Made by a program: the position numbers and the translations under genes. Shown one piece after another: positions 11,304-20,282 of a DNA stretch of 42,932 bases (its first letter is position 1; every line of letters starts with the position of its first letter). The notes under the pieces were generated by a model. It had not been told where the DNA came from and searched no databases. It saw only the letters and a list, made by a program, of their open reading frames with translations. Source of the DNA: Betaproteobacteria bacterium (GTDB lineage: Bacteria; Pseudomonadota; Gammaproteobacteria; Burkholderiales; SG8-39); assembly GCA_947482825.1 (NCBI GenBank), contig CANKMT010000046.1, positions 1 to 42,932 on the forward strand. Direction: 5' to 3'.

Positions 11304-12544
11304 GGGCGGCCGCCGGCCACGAGTCGGCCCGCCGCGTGGCCGTCGTCGGCGCGGGATACGCTGGCCTCGCGGCGGCCGTGACGCTGGCGCGGCGGGGCGT
11401 CCGTGTCACGGTGTTCGAGAGCGGACCGGTCCCCGGGGGGCGCGCTCGCCGAGTCACCACCGGCGGGCACACGCTAGACAACGGCCAGCACATCCTCGTG
11501 GGCGCCTACACTGCATTGCTCGGCCTGATGCGTGAAGTCGGCGCCGACCCGGATGCGCTCTTGCTGCGCATCCCGCTCGAGCTTCGGTACGCGCAAGGAT
11601 TCCGTCTGCGTACGCCCGGCCTGCCCGCACCGCTGCACCTGGCCGTCGGCCTGTTCACCGCTACCGGCCTGCCATGGCGCGAGCGATTTGCGGCCGTCGC
11701 ATTCATGCAGGCAATGCGGGCGAAACGGTTTCGCGTCGAGGCCCATGTCAGCGTCTCCACGCTGCTGGAAGCGCACTCGCAAGCCGGCATGATCGGGCGA
11801 TTCCTCTGGTTCCCGCTCTGCATTTCGGCGCTCAACACGCTGCCCCAGCAAGCTTCGGCCAACGCCTTCCTCGCCGTGTTGCGCGACAGCCTGGCCGGTG
11901 CGCGAGCAGCGAGCGAGCTGCTGATTCCGCGCGTCGACCTGACCAAGCTGTTTCCGGAACCCGCAGCCGCGTGGCTCGCCGCGCGCGGCGGCGAAGTGCG
12001 CACCGGGTCGCCGGTGCGCGACCTCGCGGCACTCCGCCGGGAGTTCGACAGGATCATCGTCGCAGTTGGCCCGCACCAGCTGGAGCCGTTGATCCCGGGC
12101 CTCGCGTCGGCCTACACCTACCAGCCGATCTACACGATCTATCTCAAGTACCCGTCGTCGGTCAGGCTTCCGCTGGCGATGCTCGGACTCTCGGAGGGTG
12201 TCGTTCAATGGGTCTTCGATCGTGGCCAGCTCGAAGGCGATGCCGGGCTTCTTGCGTGTGTCATCAGCGCGCAAGGCGATCATCAGCAAATGAGCCAGGA
12301 CGAACTGGCCGCGACCTGCCATCGCGAACTAAGCACCGCGCTCGGTAAATTGCCCAAACCCGAGTGGACGCAAGTGATCGCCGAAAAGCGCGCCACCGTC
12401 ACCTGTGTGCCGGAGATCCCGCGCTTCGGGCCGGATACGGCGTTGCCGGGCGTGTTTCTCGCCGGCGACTACACCGACCCGGAATACCCGCCGACGCTCG
12501 AAGCCGCCGCGTTGAGCGGCATCAGGGCGGCGGAACGGATTTGA
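11288..12544 (+). CDS. hpnE: Hydroxysqualene dehydroxylase HpnE (FAD-dependent)
   Basis: HpnE reduces hydroxysqualene to squalene, completing the route from farnesyl diphosphate. The 418-residue protein is an amine-oxidase-type flavoprotein. It has the dinucleotide-binding motif [14 protein letters not shown] (about residues 18-31), the acidic end of the second strand (VFESG), a GGRARR motif, and a C-terminal FAD motif ([19 protein letters not shown], about 388-406). The start is the ATG at 11288, inside the hpnD 3' end, so translation is coupled. Its 3' end overlaps the convergent macrodomain gene by 23 bp. No squalene-hopene cyclase or further hopanoid gene follows, so the end product (hopanoid or other) cannot be told from this window. 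Confidence 0.92.
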   Translation: MAADLGAAAGHESARRVAVVGAGYAGLAAAVTLARRGVRVTVFESGPVPGGRARRVTTGGHTLDNGQHILVGAYTALLGLMREVGADPDALLLRIPLELRYAQGFRLRTPGLPAPLHLAVGLFTATGLPWRERFAAVAFMQAMRAKRFRVEAHVSVSTLLEAHSQAGMIGRFLWFPLCISALNTLPQQASANAFLAVLRDSLAGARAASELLIPRVDLTKLFPEPAAAWLAARGGEVRTGSPVRDLAALRREFDRIIVAVGPHQLEPLIPGLASAYTYQPIYTIYLKYPSSVRLPLAMLGLSEGVVQWVFDRGQLEGDAGLLACVISAQGDHQQMSQDELAATCHRELSTALGKLPKPEWTQVIAEKRATVTCVPEIPRFGPDTALPGVFLAGDYTDPEYPPTLEAAALSGIRAAERI

Positions 12545-13055
12545 ACCGCGCGAGCCGCGCTTCGTAGATCGCAAGGTCGAAAGGCGAAAAGCAGCAGAAC
12601 ACCACCTCCCCGATCGAAGAGGGCTTTGCGATCGCCGCGCGCACTGTGTCGATGGCGACCTGTGCCGCCAACTCCACCGGGTAGCCGCAGACACCGGTGC
12701 TGATGCAGGGGAACGCTATCGAGCGCAGGTTCTCCACTGCCGCGAGTGCCATGGACTTGCGATAGCACGAGGCCAGGATCGCCGGCTCGCCTTTGCCGCC
12801 GCCATGCCAGACCGGCCCCACCGCGTGGATGACTCGCCGGGCCGGCAAGCGGTAACCGCCGGTGATCCTCGCGTCGCCCGGCTCGCAACCATTGAGCTTG
12901 CGGCATTCCCTCAGCAGGTCCGGGCCCGCCGCACGATGGATTGCGCCATCAACGCCGCCTCCGCCGAGCAGCGTCGAGTTGGCCGCATTGACGATTGCGT
13001 CCACCGAGAGCGTGGTGATGTCGTCCTGGATTGCGCGAAGGATAGCGCGGGTCAT
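12522..13055 (-). CDS. Macrodomain protein, YmdB-type ADP-ribose/O-acetyl-ADP-ribose hydrolase
   Basis: Macrodomains bind ADP-ribose; the YmdB/MacroD branch removes the acetyl group from O-acetyl-ADP-ribose and can remove ADP-ribose from acidic residues. The hallmark of that branch is [20 protein letters not shown] (about residues 24-43), with the active-site Asn and Asp. The second ligand loop ISTGVCGYP is near residue 118, and HAVGPVW lies between. I chose the ATG at 13053-13055 (177 residues) because homologues start at this point; an in-frame GTG at 13104-13106 would add 17 non-conserved residues. The 3' end overlaps hpnE tail to tail. It is an orphan gene by context. Confidence 0.88.
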   Translation of the reverse strand: MTRAILRAIQDDITTLSVDAIVNAANSTLLGGGGVDGAIHRAAGPDLLRECRKLNGCEPGDARITGGYRLPARRVIHAVGPVWHGGGKGEPAILASCYRKSMALAAVENLRSIAFPCISTGVCGYPVELAAQVAIDTVRAAIAKPSSIGEVVFCCFSPFDLAIYEARLARFKSVPPP

Positions 13056-13166
13056 GGCTGTGGCGAGGCCTGCCCCGCGCCCTGAAATGTACCGATAAGG
13101 ATACACAAACTGACCGGAGAGCCAATCCCGGTGCAGAACTCGGGTATCAATTGTTCGGGAATCCCG

Positions 13167-14540
13167 CTACAGCTCGCGCAGTTTGGCGACCGCTTGGTCG
13201 ACCCGTTCGACAGCGATGACCTCCAGACCCGCGATCTTTCCCTTGGGCAGGTTGGCTTTCGGCACGATGGCCCGCGTGAACCCGAGCTTGGCCGCCTCCC
13301 TGAGCCGGTCCTGCCCGCGCGGCGCGGGCCGCACTTCCCCCGCCAGCCCGACCTCGCCGAAAGCGATCACTTTGCCGGGGATCGCCCGGTCGGTCAGCGA
13401 CGAAACGATGGCGAGCATCACCGCAAGGTCGGCGGCCGGCTCGCCGATGCGCACGCCGCCCACCGCATTGACGAAAACGTCCTGGTCGTAGCACACGATC
13501 CCCGCGTGCCGGTGAAGCACCGCGAGCAGCATCGCCAGCCGGTTCTGCTCCAGCCCCACCGTCAGGCGCCGCGGGTTCGGCGCATGCGAGGCATCCACCA
13601 ACGCCTGGATCTCCACCAGCAGCGGACGCGTGCCTTCGAGCGTGGCAAGCACGCACGAGCCGGCGACATCCTTCTCGTGATGCGAGAGGAACAGGGCGGA
13701 CGGGTTCGACACGCCGCGCAGACCCTTCTCGGTCATCGCGAATACGCCCAGCTCGTTGACCGCGCCGAAGCGGTTCTTGATCGCCCGGATCAGGCGGAAG
13801 CTCGAATGCGGGTCGCCTTCGAAGTACAGCACGGTATCGACGATGTGCTCCAGCACGCGCGGGCCCGCGATGGCGCCTTCCTTGGTCACGTGACCGATGA
13901 TGATCAGCGCGGTGCCGGTGGATTTCGCGTGGCGCGTGAGCTGGGCCGCGCATTCGCGCACCTGCGCGACCGACCCCGGCGCCGAGGTGAGCGCCTCCGA
14001 GTACAGCGTCTGGATCGAATCGATGACCGCCACCTGCGGCTTGGACGCATCGAGCACCGCCGCGATGCGCTCGAGCTGGATTTCGGCGATCAGCTCGACC
14101 TCGCCCGCATCGAGCGCGAGGCGCGAGGCCCGCAAGGCCACCTGCTCGGCCGATTCCTCGCCCGAAACGTAAAGCGTCCGGTGGCGCGGCGCGATTTCGG
14201 CGAGCGCTTGCAGGAACAGAGTCGACTTCCCGATCCCGGGATCCCCGCCGATCAGGACCACCTGCCCCGAAACGAGGCCGCCGCCGAGAACCCGGTCGAG
14301 CTCGCCGATGCCGGTGGGCAGGCGCTCGACTGCGCGCGTTTCGATGCGCGACAGCCGCACCGGCCTGGCCGCCGGCGCCGACCCGCCGCCCGCGATCGAA
14401 TAGCGGTGAGTCGAGGGCTTTGCCTCCGCCGCGGTTTCCTGCAGCGTGTTGCCCGCGCCGCACGACGGGCAGATCCCGAACCACTGCAGCGCGCTTGCAC
14501 CGCACTCGGTGCAGACATAGACGGACCGGGCCTTGGCCAC
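13167..14540 (-). CDS. radA: DNA repair protein RadA (Sms)
   Basis: RadA is a RecA-like, Lon-related hexameric helicase that promotes branch migration during recombination. The 457-residue protein shows the family order: a C4 zinc finger (Cys10, Cys13, Cys24, Cys27), Walker A GGDPGIGKS (about residues 98-106), the RadA-specific KNRFG motif (about 260), and a C-terminal Lon-protease-like domain (DLAVMLAIVSSL, GEVGLAGEVR) without the Lon catalytic Ser. It lies 3 bp past alr on the same strand, suggesting one transcript. Confidence 0.96.
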   Translation of the reverse strand: MAKARSVYVCTECGASALQWFGICPSCGAGNTLQETAAEAKPSTHRYSIAGGGSAPAARPVRLSRIETRAVERLPTGIGELDRVLGGGLVSGQVVLIGGDPGIGKSTLFLQALAEIAPRHRTLYVSGEESAEQVALRASRLALDAGEVELIAEIQLERIAAVLDASKPQVAVIDSIQTLYSEALTSAPGSVAQVRECAAQLTRHAKSTGTALIIIGHVTKEGAIAGPRVLEHIVDTVLYFEGDPHSSFRLIRAIKNRFGAVNELGVFAMTEKGLRGVSNPSALFLSHHEKDVAGSCVLATLEGTRPLLVEIQALVDASHAPNPRRLTVGLEQNRLAMLLAVLHRHAGIVCYDQDVFVNAVGGVRIGEPAADLAVMLAIVSSLTDRAIPGKVIAFGEVGLAGEVRPAPRGQDRLREAAKLGFTRAIVPKANLPKGKIAGLEVIAVERVDQAVAKLREL

Positions 14541-14543
14541 CAG

Positions 14544-15614
14544 CTAAGGCACTTCCACGACCGGTACTCGCGCGGCAAGCCCGCATAGCAATTCGTACGA
14601 CAGCGTTCCCGCGGCAGCGGCCACCTCGTCGGCCGACAGGCCCTCGCCCCACATCGTCACCGGCGTGCCGATATACGCCTCGGGCAGCGAAGTGATGTCG
14701 ACGCAGATCATGTCCATCGACACGCGGCCCACCGTGCCGGTGCGCTCGCCGTTGACGAGCACCGGCGTTCCCGACGGGGCCGTGCGGGGGTAGCCGTCCG
14801 CATAGCCGCACGCGACCACGCCGATGGTCATCTCTTCCTTCGCCTCGAAACCGAAGCCGTAGCCGATGCGCTCGCCCGCTTGCAGGTTCTGCAGCGCGAT
14901 GATTTCCGTCTTCAGCGTCATCACCGGCTCGAGGCCGAGGTCTTCGGCCGATTCGTCCGCGAACGGCGAGCAGCCGTACAGCATGATGCCCGGCCGCACC
15001 CAGTCGGCATGTGTCTCCGGGAAGCGCAGCAGCGCAGCGGAATTGGCGAGCGAACGCGGACCCTGCATCGGCTGGGTCATGCTGTCGAACCATTCGAGCT
15101 GTCCTGCGACCCCCGACGGGCCGTCGGCATCGGCAAAATGGGTCATCAGCGTGACCGAGCGGATCTGCGCGTGGTTCTGCAGGGCGTTCCACCCAATGCG
15201 CACGTTGTCCACCGTGAAGCCCAGCCGGTTCATGCCGCTGTTGACCTTGAGGTAGGCGTCGATCGGCCGCGCCAGCGGGGTCTTCTCGAGGATCTCGATC
15301 TGCTCGATGTTGTGGACCACGGGCGTGAGGTCGTACTCCGCAAGCAGCGCCACGTCCTGGGGCTTGAAGAACCCCTCCAGGAGCAGGATCGGTTTTTTCA
15401 CGCCCTGCAGCCGCAATCGGATGGCCTCCTCGAAATCGAGCATTGCATAGCCGTCGGCCGCCTCCAGCGAGCGCGCCGCGGCGACCAGTCCGTGGCCATA
15501 GGCGTTGGCCTTGACCACCGCCCACACCCTGGAACGCGAAGCGCGCTCACGCACGACGCCGAGGTTGCGCGCGAGCGCCGAGGCCTTGATGGTTGCTGTG
15601 ATCGGGCGCGGCAT
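14544..15614 (-). CDS. alr: Alanine racemase
   Basis: Alr is a PLP enzyme that interconverts L- and D-alanine for peptidoglycan. The 356-residue length is normal. The PLP lysine is Lys35 in AVVKANAYGHG. The second catalytic base is Tyr252 in IGYGFGF, matching Tyr265 of the Geobacillus enzyme. Substrate-pocket motifs (NSAALLRF, RPGIMLYG, GRVSMDM) are intact. It lies 3 bp after the LysR gene and 3 bp before radA, all on the minus strand. Confidence 0.95.
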   Translation of the reverse strand: MPRPITATIKASALARNLGVVRERASRSRVWAVVKANAYGHGLVAAARSLEAADGYAMLDFEEAIRLRLQGVKKPILLLEGFFKPQDVALLAEYDLTPVVHNIEQIEILEKTPLARPIDAYLKVNSGMNRLGFTVDNVRIGWNALQNHAQIRSVTLMTHFADADGPSGVAGQLEWFDSMTQPMQGPRSLANSAALLRFPETHADWVRPGIMLYGCSPFADESAEDLGLEPVMTLKTEIIALQNLQAGERIGYGFGFEAKEEMTIGVVACGYADGYPRTAPSGTPVLVNGERTGTVGRVSMDMICVDITSLPEAYIGTPVTMWGEGLSADEVAAAAGTLSYELLCGLAARVPVVEVP

Positions 15615-15617
15615 CGG

Positions 15618-16538
15618 TCAGCGTTCCGCGCCTGCGCGCAGCTTTTCCTTGGCGAACTCGATGAAGGTATCGGCCAGGCGCGAGCGGAATTTTTCCTTCG
15701 GGTAGACCACCGAAAGCTTGCGCGTCAGCCTTGGCGCCAGCGGGAGGGCCACAAGCTGGCCGAGCCGGACCTCCTTGGTGATCGTGGCGCGCGACAGGAT
15801 CGCGAATCCCAGACCGGTACTGACCAGGCCCTTGATCGACTCCGGGCTGCCGAGTTCCATCACCGTGTCCACGCTGTCCGGAGAGATGCCGGCGGAGCGG
15901 AAATAATTGTCGGTCACCTCCCGGGTGCCCGAGCCCGGCTCACGGCTGATGAAGGAGTGCTTCAGCAGTTGCGCGGGCGATACCGAAGCCAGCTGGGCCA
16001 GCGGGTGACCCGGTGCGCACAGGACCAGCAATTCGTCGTCGGCGCAGAAATCCGAGACCAGCGCGGGCAGGTGGGAAGGCGCCTCGATGAAGCCCAGATC
16101 GAGCGTGAACGCGGCGACCCGGCTTTCCACGGTTTCGGAATTCGCGACCATGAGCCGCGGAAGCGCTTTGGGGTAGCGCGCACGGAACTCACCGAGCACC
16201 TGCGGAAGCAGGAATTCGGCGATCGTCATGCTCGCGCCGATGAGCAGCGCGCCGGCCACCTCGCCGGTCATTTCCTTGAGCCGGGTGTCCAGTTCCGCGG
16301 ACAGTCCCAGGATGCGCTCGGCATAGTCGAGCACGATGTCACCGGCCGGCGTGAGCGAGATCCGGCCATGGCCCCGGTCGAACAGCCGCGTGCTGAAATG
16401 CTCTTCGAGCTGCTTGATCTGGAAAGTGACCGCCGGCTGGGTCATGAAAAGCGCGTCCGCAGCCTTGGTGAACGAAAGCTGCCTCGCCACCGCATGAAAC
16501 ACTTGTAGACGCCGATCCGCCATCGCTTGCGCCCGCAT
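15618..16538 (-). CDS. LysR-family transcriptional regulator
   Basis: The 306-residue protein has the LysR N-terminal winged helix-turn-helix (about residues 8-65: LSFTKAADALFMTQPAVTF, RLFDRGHGRISLTPAG) and a type 2 periplasmic-binding-like effector domain (about 95-295). ATG at 16536-16538 is preceded by GGAGAG; a second in-frame ATG five codons later would give the conserved MADRRLQVF start and cannot be excluded. It is head to head with lplT across 182 bp and directly upstream of alr-radA. The effector is unknown; the DNA-binding half resembles CbbR/CysB-like regulators, but I would not name it further. Confidence 0.88.
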   Translation of the reverse strand: MRAQAMADRRLQVFHAVARQLSFTKAADALFMTQPAVTFQIKQLEEHFSTRLFDRGHGRISLTPAGDIVLDYAERILGLSAELDTRLKEMTGEVAGALLIGASMTIAEFLLPQVLGEFRARYPKALPRLMVANSETVESRVAAFTLDLGFIEAPSHLPALVSDFCADDELLVLCAPGHPLAQLASVSPAQLLKHSFISREPGSGTREVTDNYFRSAGISPDSVDTVMELGSPESIKGLVSTGLGFAILSRATITKEVRLGQLVALPLAPRLTRKLSVVYPKEKFRSRLADTFIEFAKEKLRAGAER

Positions 16539-16631
16539 AAAGTCAACTCTCCTTATTCAAGCATAAATTGCGACGCAAGAACATCTTATGGCCGCACCCC
16601 ATTGGATAAAAAGCGCTTTTTCGCGCGAGCG

Positions 16632-16640
16632 TGCTATAAA
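16632..16640 (+). promoter_or_regulatory. Candidate extended -10 promoter for lplT
   Basis: TGCTATAAA reads as an extended -10 (TGnTATAAA, five of six matches to TATAAT) 80 bp before the lplT start. No -35 is needed for this type and none is seen. A 14-bp palindrome AAAAAGCGCTTTTT lies just upstream at 16608-16621. No experimental support is available from sequence alone. Confidence 0.35.
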
Positions 16641-16720
16641 GCCGCCTGCATTTCCAAGGAGGCCGACCGGAGTCGCCGCGCGACACGCGCGAGGGCAGAA
16701 AGCCGGCACCACGATACCCG

Positions 16721-17998
16721 ATGAGCCTGGGTTTTTACATCATCATGGCGGCGCAGTTTTTCTCGTCGCTCGCCGACAACGCCTTGCTGGTGGCGGCCAT
16801 AGCCATGTTGTTCCAGTCCGACTCCCCGGGCTGGCTTACGCCGTACCTCAAGTTCTTCTTCGTGATCTCCTACGTGGTGCTGGCGCCTTACGTGGGTGCA
16901 TTCGCCGACCGGTTGCCCAAGGGGCAGGTCATGCTGGTGAGCAACAGCATCAAGATCGTCGGCTGCCTGATGATGCTCTTCAACGTGAATCCGCTGATCG
17001 CCTACGCGATGGTCGGCCTGGGCGCGGCGGCCTATTCTCCCGCCAAGTACGGAATCCTTACCGAATACCTCCCGCCGACGCGCCTGGTCATCGCCAACGG
17101 CTGGATCGAAGGGCTCACGGTCGCCTCCATCATCCTGGGCACCGTCCTTGGCGGCGTTCTGATCAACGCGCGCGTTGCCGGCCATCTGCTCAATCTCGAC
17201 CTGCCGTTCCTCGACACCGGCATCGACACGCCGGCCGAAGCCGCGATCGCGCTCATCGTATTCATCTACGCGATCGCGGCGATATTCAACTTCTACGTGC
17301 CCAACACGGGCGTGCCGCTCAAGAAGCTGCCGTCCAACCCGATCGACACGCTGACCGATTTTTTCGCCTGCTTCCGGCGCCTGTGGGCCGACAAGCTCGG
17401 TCAGATTTCGCTCGCGGTGACCACGCTCTTCTGGGGCGCAGGCGCCACGCTGCAGTTCATCGTCATCGAATGGGCGCGGCACAACCTCGGGTTCGACCTG
17501 TCCCGCGCCTCGATCCTGCAGGGCGTGGTCGCCTTCGGCATCGCGCTCGGCGCCGTCATCGCATCGTCGCGATTGAAGCTCCACCACTCGGTGCGCGTGA
17601 TCCCGCTCGGCATCGCGATGGGCCTGATCGTCCCGCTCATGGTCATGGTGCACAGCATCTGGGTCGCGATTCCGCTGATGGTGCTGATCGGCGGCCTGGC
17701 CGGGTTCTTCGTGGTGCCCATGAACGCGCTCCTGCAGCATCGCGGCCACAACCTCATGGGCGCCGGCCGCTCGATTGCGGTGCAGAACTTCAACGAGAAT
17801 TTTTCCATTCTCCTCATGATCGCAACCTACTCCCTCCTGATCGGCCTGGGCGTCTCGATCAGCTGGGTGATCGTGATGTTCGGACTTTTCGTGGCCGGCA
17901 CGATGGCGCTGGTGCAGCGGTGGTTCACGCTGAACAAGGTGCGGCACAAGGTCGAGATCGACAGGCTGTTGGAGATTGCGAAGTCTGAGAAGCATTGA
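16721..17998 (+). CDS. lplT: Lysophospholipid transporter LplT
   Basis: LplT is an inner-membrane flippase of the major facilitator superfamily. It brings lysophospholipids back to the cytoplasmic leaflet for reacylation. The 425-residue protein has about twelve hydrophobic segments. Family-typical stretches include an MFS loop of the form GAFADRLPKG (about residues 60-69), SPAKYGILTEY (about 106-116) and the C-terminal MNALLQHRGH (about 336-345). The usual fusion partner or neighbour, the acyltransferase Aas, is not present. The convergent downstream gap carries a very large hairpin. Confidence 0.9.
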   Translation: MSLGFYIIMAAQFFSSLADNALLVAAIAMLFQSDSPGWLTPYLKFFFVISYVVLAPYVGAFADRLPKGQVMLVSNSIKIVGCLMMLFNVNPLIAYAMVGLGAAAYSPAKYGILTEYLPPTRLVIANGWIEGLTVASIILGTVLGGVLINARVAGHLLNLDLPFLDTGIDTPAEAAIALIVFIYAIAAIFNFYVPNTGVPLKKLPSNPIDTLTDFFACFRRLWADKLGQISLAVTTLFWGAGATLQFIVIEWARHNLGFDLSRASILQGVVAFGIALGAVIASSRLKLHHSVRVIPLGIAMGLIVPLMVMVHSIWVAIPLMVLIGGLAGFFVVPMNALLQHRGHNLMGAGRSIAVQNFNENFSILLMIATYSLLIGLGVSISWVIVMFGLFVAGTMALVQRWFTLNKVRHKVEIDRLLEIAKSEKH

Positions 17999-18107
17999 AA
18001 GGAACAGGGGGATGAAGCCCCCCCGTTACCCCCCGGGGACTTCGTAGGAAAGTTGCTGGGGCGGCCGGGCGTAATGCGAGGGTGAGGCGGTTCTGGAGGG
18101 CGTCGGG

Positions 18108-18175
18108 TCTCGTCCTTTTGCGAATTTCGCGGTTGCGCGTTCGCGCAACCGGAAGCAATTCGCAAAAGGACGAGA
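18108..18175. repeat. Large two-part inverted repeat (68-nt hairpin) between convergent genes
   Basis: The outer arms TCTCGTCCTTTTGCGAATT (18108-18126) and AATTCGCAAAAGGACGAGA (18157-18175) are a perfect 19-bp inverted repeat. Inside, CGGTTGCGC (18130-18138) and GCGCAACCG (18143-18151) form a second perfect 9-bp stem with a GTTC loop. The two stems are joined by a 3/5-nt internal loop. It sits in the 243-bp gap between convergent lplT and the TPM gene. A bidirectional transcription terminator is one reading, but there is no clear T-run and the structure is much longer than needed. A REP-like palindromic element or a structured RNA is also possible. Just after lplT, GGGGG(18007-18011)...CCCCC forms a further short G/C hairpin. 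Confidence 0.8.
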
Positions 18176-18241
18176 TTGGGTTTAAAGGCTGCACTGAAGC
18201 TCGTTCGACTTGCCCGCCGAAGCAGTCATGATCGAAATCAG

Positions 18242-18730
18242 CTAAAGCACGACAGGCGCGTCGGGCAACTCGTTCGGGTTTTCTTCACCCGGCGGGAAAT
18301 GGGCGGCGAGCAGATCACTGATCGCATGGATGCCGAGCGCCGCACCCTCTTCGAACCGGCCTTGCGCGAAAGCCGCCTGCATCTCGCCACAGATCGCGTC
18401 CCACGCGGCTGACCCCACCTTCGCATGGATGCCGCGATCGGCCACAATCTCTACGCGCCGGTCGGCCAGCAGCAGGTAGACGAGCACGCCGGCGTTGTCT
18501 TCCGTGTCCCAGATGCGCAAGCGGCTGAAGACTTCGATCGCCCTCTCGTGCGCAGTCCGGCCGGCCAGCAGCGGCCCGAGCGGCAAGCCGCCTTCCACGA
18601 CAAACCGCAGCTCGCCGCGGTGGCGCTTTTCCTGCTCGGCGATGGCCCGGCCGATCGCTTCGAGCGCGTGACGCGGGAAGGCTCGCCGCACCGCGAGGTC
18701 GTCAAGGAAAAGGTGCCTCATCCAGCGCAT
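18242..18730 (-). CDS. TPM-domain protein (second, signal-less copy)
   Basis: The protein of 162 residues has a single TPM (YgcG/DUF477-like) domain: RFVVEGGLP, ERAIEVFSRLRIWDTEDNAG, VLVYLLLADRRVEIVADRGI and a helical C-terminal half. It lacks the signal peptide and Gly-rich tail of its neighbour. I chose the ATG at 18728-18730, which lies 4 bp after the upstream TPM gene stop and has GGAG upstream; a longer frame would run inside that gene. The set LemA, signal-bearing TPM protein, short TPM protein is common in Burkholderiales. The molecular function is not established. Confidence 0.8.
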   Translation of the reverse strand: MRWMRHLFLDDLAVRRAFPRHALEAIGRAIAEQEKRHRGELRFVVEGGLPLGPLLAGRTAHERAIEVFSRLRIWDTEDNAGVLVYLLLADRRVEIVADRGIHAKVGSAAWDAICGEMQAAFAQGRFEEGAALGIHAISDLLAAHFPPGEENPNELPDAPVVL

Positions 18731-18734
18731 CGCC

Positions 18735-19628
18735 TTACCAGCTCCCCGAGGAGCCGCCTCCGCCGAAACTGCCGCCGCCACCGCCCCAGCTCGACCCGCC
18801 ACTGTCCCCGCTCGACCCGCTGCTGCCCCAGCCGAACCCTTGGCTAGAGCTGCTCGCGGAGGAAGAACGTTTGCCGGAACCGGTGATGACGGGACCGAAA
18901 TTCATCATCGCGAAGACGAATCCAAAGAGCGCGAAAATAATGGCGCCGACGATGCCGAATAGCAGGCCCCCCGCGATGGTGGCCAGGATTGCAGTCGCCA
19001 GCGAGCCTGGAAATCGGCCGAGCAAGTTGCGCAGAAACGTGCCGCTGACCAAAAGGAGGAAGAACGCCGGGAGCAGCCACTCGAACGGCGTGTCGACTGC
19101 CTGCATCGAACCGGACCGCGCCGCCGCGGCAGGCGGAGGGAGCTTCTCGCCGTCGACCAGCTTGATCAGTTGGTCGACGCCGGCGGAAATGCCGCCGTAG
19201 AAATCGCCGGCCTTGAACTTCGGCGTGATCGCCTCGCTGATGACGCGCTTGGCGATCGCATCGGGAATCGCGCCTTCGAGGCCATAGCCGACCTCGATGC
19301 GCAGGCGCCTGTCCTCCCTGGCGACCACGAGGATCAAGCCGTCGTCGGTGCCCTTGCGTCCGATCTTCCACGCTTCGGCGAGGCGGATCGAAAACTGCTC
19401 GATTTCCTCGGGCTTGGTGGAGGGCAGCATCAGCACCGCGATCTGGCTGCCCTTGCGCGCTTCGAACGCGGCGAGCCGCTGCTCGAGTGAATCCTTCTGC
19501 TGCGCGGTCAGCGTGGCGCTCAGGTCGGTGACCCGCGCCTTGAGCGCAGGGATCGGGACTTCGGCGCCTGCTGCCGAAAGGAAGGCCAGGCCCGCGACGA
19601 TGCATGCCGCGAGCCAGCGTTTCGGCAT
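18735..19628 (-). CDS. YgcG-type TPM-domain membrane protein
   Basis: The protein of 297 residues starts with a signal peptide (MPKRWLAACIVAGLAFLSAAGA). A TPM domain follows (about residues 30-160: VTDLSATLTAQQ, IAVLMLP, DDGLILVVAREDRRLRIEVGYGLEG, FYGGISAGV). Then come two to three membrane segments (about 180-245). The C-terminal tail (about 255-297) is made almost only of Gly, Ser and Trp. The tail composition is usual for the YgcG family and is thought to be a flexible or surface-exposed end. It lies 3 bp after lemA. TPM domains have been linked to photosystem repair in plants, but the bacterial role is unknown. Confidence 0.85.
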   Translation of the reverse strand: MPKRWLAACIVAGLAFLSAAGAEVPIPALKARVTDLSATLTAQQKDSLEQRLAAFEARKGSQIAVLMLPSTKPEEIEQFSIRLAEAWKIGRKGTDDGLILVVAREDRRLRIEVGYGLEGAIPDAIAKRVISEAITPKFKAGDFYGGISAGVDQLIKLVDGEKLPPPAAAARSGSMQAVDTPFEWLLPAFFLLLVSGTFLRNLLGRFPGSLATAILATIAGGLLFGIVGAIIFALFGFVFAMMNFGPVITGSGKRSSSASSSSQGFGWGSSGSSGDSGGSSWGGGGGSFGGGGSSGSW

Positions 19629-19631
19629 CGG

Positions 19632-20246
19632 CTACTTCGCGGGGGCCGGCGCGGGCGCGGCGGGCTTGCCGAAATCGACCTTTGGCGCGACCGAGATCTC
19701 TTTCTCGTTCGCGACCGTGAAGTTGGGCTTGGCCTTGTAGCCGAACACCATCGCGGTCAGGTTGTTCGGGAATGTGCGCACCGAGACGTTGTACGCCTCG
19801 ACCGTCTTGATGTAACGGCCGCGGGCCACCGTAATGCGGTTCTCCGCCCCTTCGAGCTGGGCGGTGAGGTCGCGGAATGCGTCGGTGGCCTTGAGTTGGG
19901 GATAGGCCTCGGCCACCGCCAGCAGGCGGGAGAGCGCGCCGGAGAGTGCCCCCTGGGCCTTCTCGAAATTCGCAAACGCCGCCGGATCGCTGAGCATTTC
20001 CGGGGTGACCTTGAGCTGCCCGACCGAAGCGCGCGCGTTGACCACCGCTTCGAGCGTCGATTTCTCGAAGTCGGCGGCGCCCTTGACCGTGGCCACCAGG
20101 TTCGGGATCAGGTCGGCGCGGCGCTGGTAGTTGTTGACGACCTCGGACCAGGACGCGGTGACCGCTTCGTCCAAGCGCTGGAATTCGTTGTAGCCGCAAC
20201 CGGAAAGGGCCAGCGTTGCCATCAGGGCCAGGAAAATCTTGCGCAT
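19632..20246 (-). CDS. lemA: LemA family lipoprotein
   Basis: The 204-residue product starts MRKIFLALMATLALSGCGYN: a lipoprotein signal peptide with lipobox LSGC, so it is expected to be lipid-anchored. The rest is the all-helical LemA domain (WSEVVNNYQRRADLIPNLV, about residues 33-51; ENRITVARGRYI, about 135-146; FPNNLTAMVFGY, about 159-170). It ends in an Ala/Pro tail. The ATG at 20244-20246 has CCGGAG 6 nt upstream; an in-frame ATG ten codons earlier is less likely as it would bury the signal peptide. Co-location with TPM proteins is the usual context; function unknown. Confidence 0.88.
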   Translation of the reverse strand: MRKIFLALMATLALSGCGYNEFQRLDEAVTASWSEVVNNYQRRADLIPNLVATVKGAADFEKSTLEAVVNARASVGQLKVTPEMLSDPAAFANFEKAQGALSGALSRLLAVAEAYPQLKATDAFRDLTAQLEGAENRITVARGRYIKTVEAYNVSVRTFPNNLTAMVFGYKAKPNFTVANEKEISVAPKVDFGKPAAPAPAPAK

Positions 20247-20282
20247 CGTGTGCTCCGGTTCGAAGGGTGCAGTCAAGTCCGG

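Noticed and set aside
13147..15525. 792-codon frame antisense-phase to radA and alr
   Set aside because: It spans two well-identified genes in a shifted frame and has no family resemblance; its length is a by-product of high GC.
18735..19628. Gly/Ser-rich tail of the TPM protein as a silk-like or amyloid repeat
   Set aside because: Such tails are normal for YgcG-type proteins and show no regular period.
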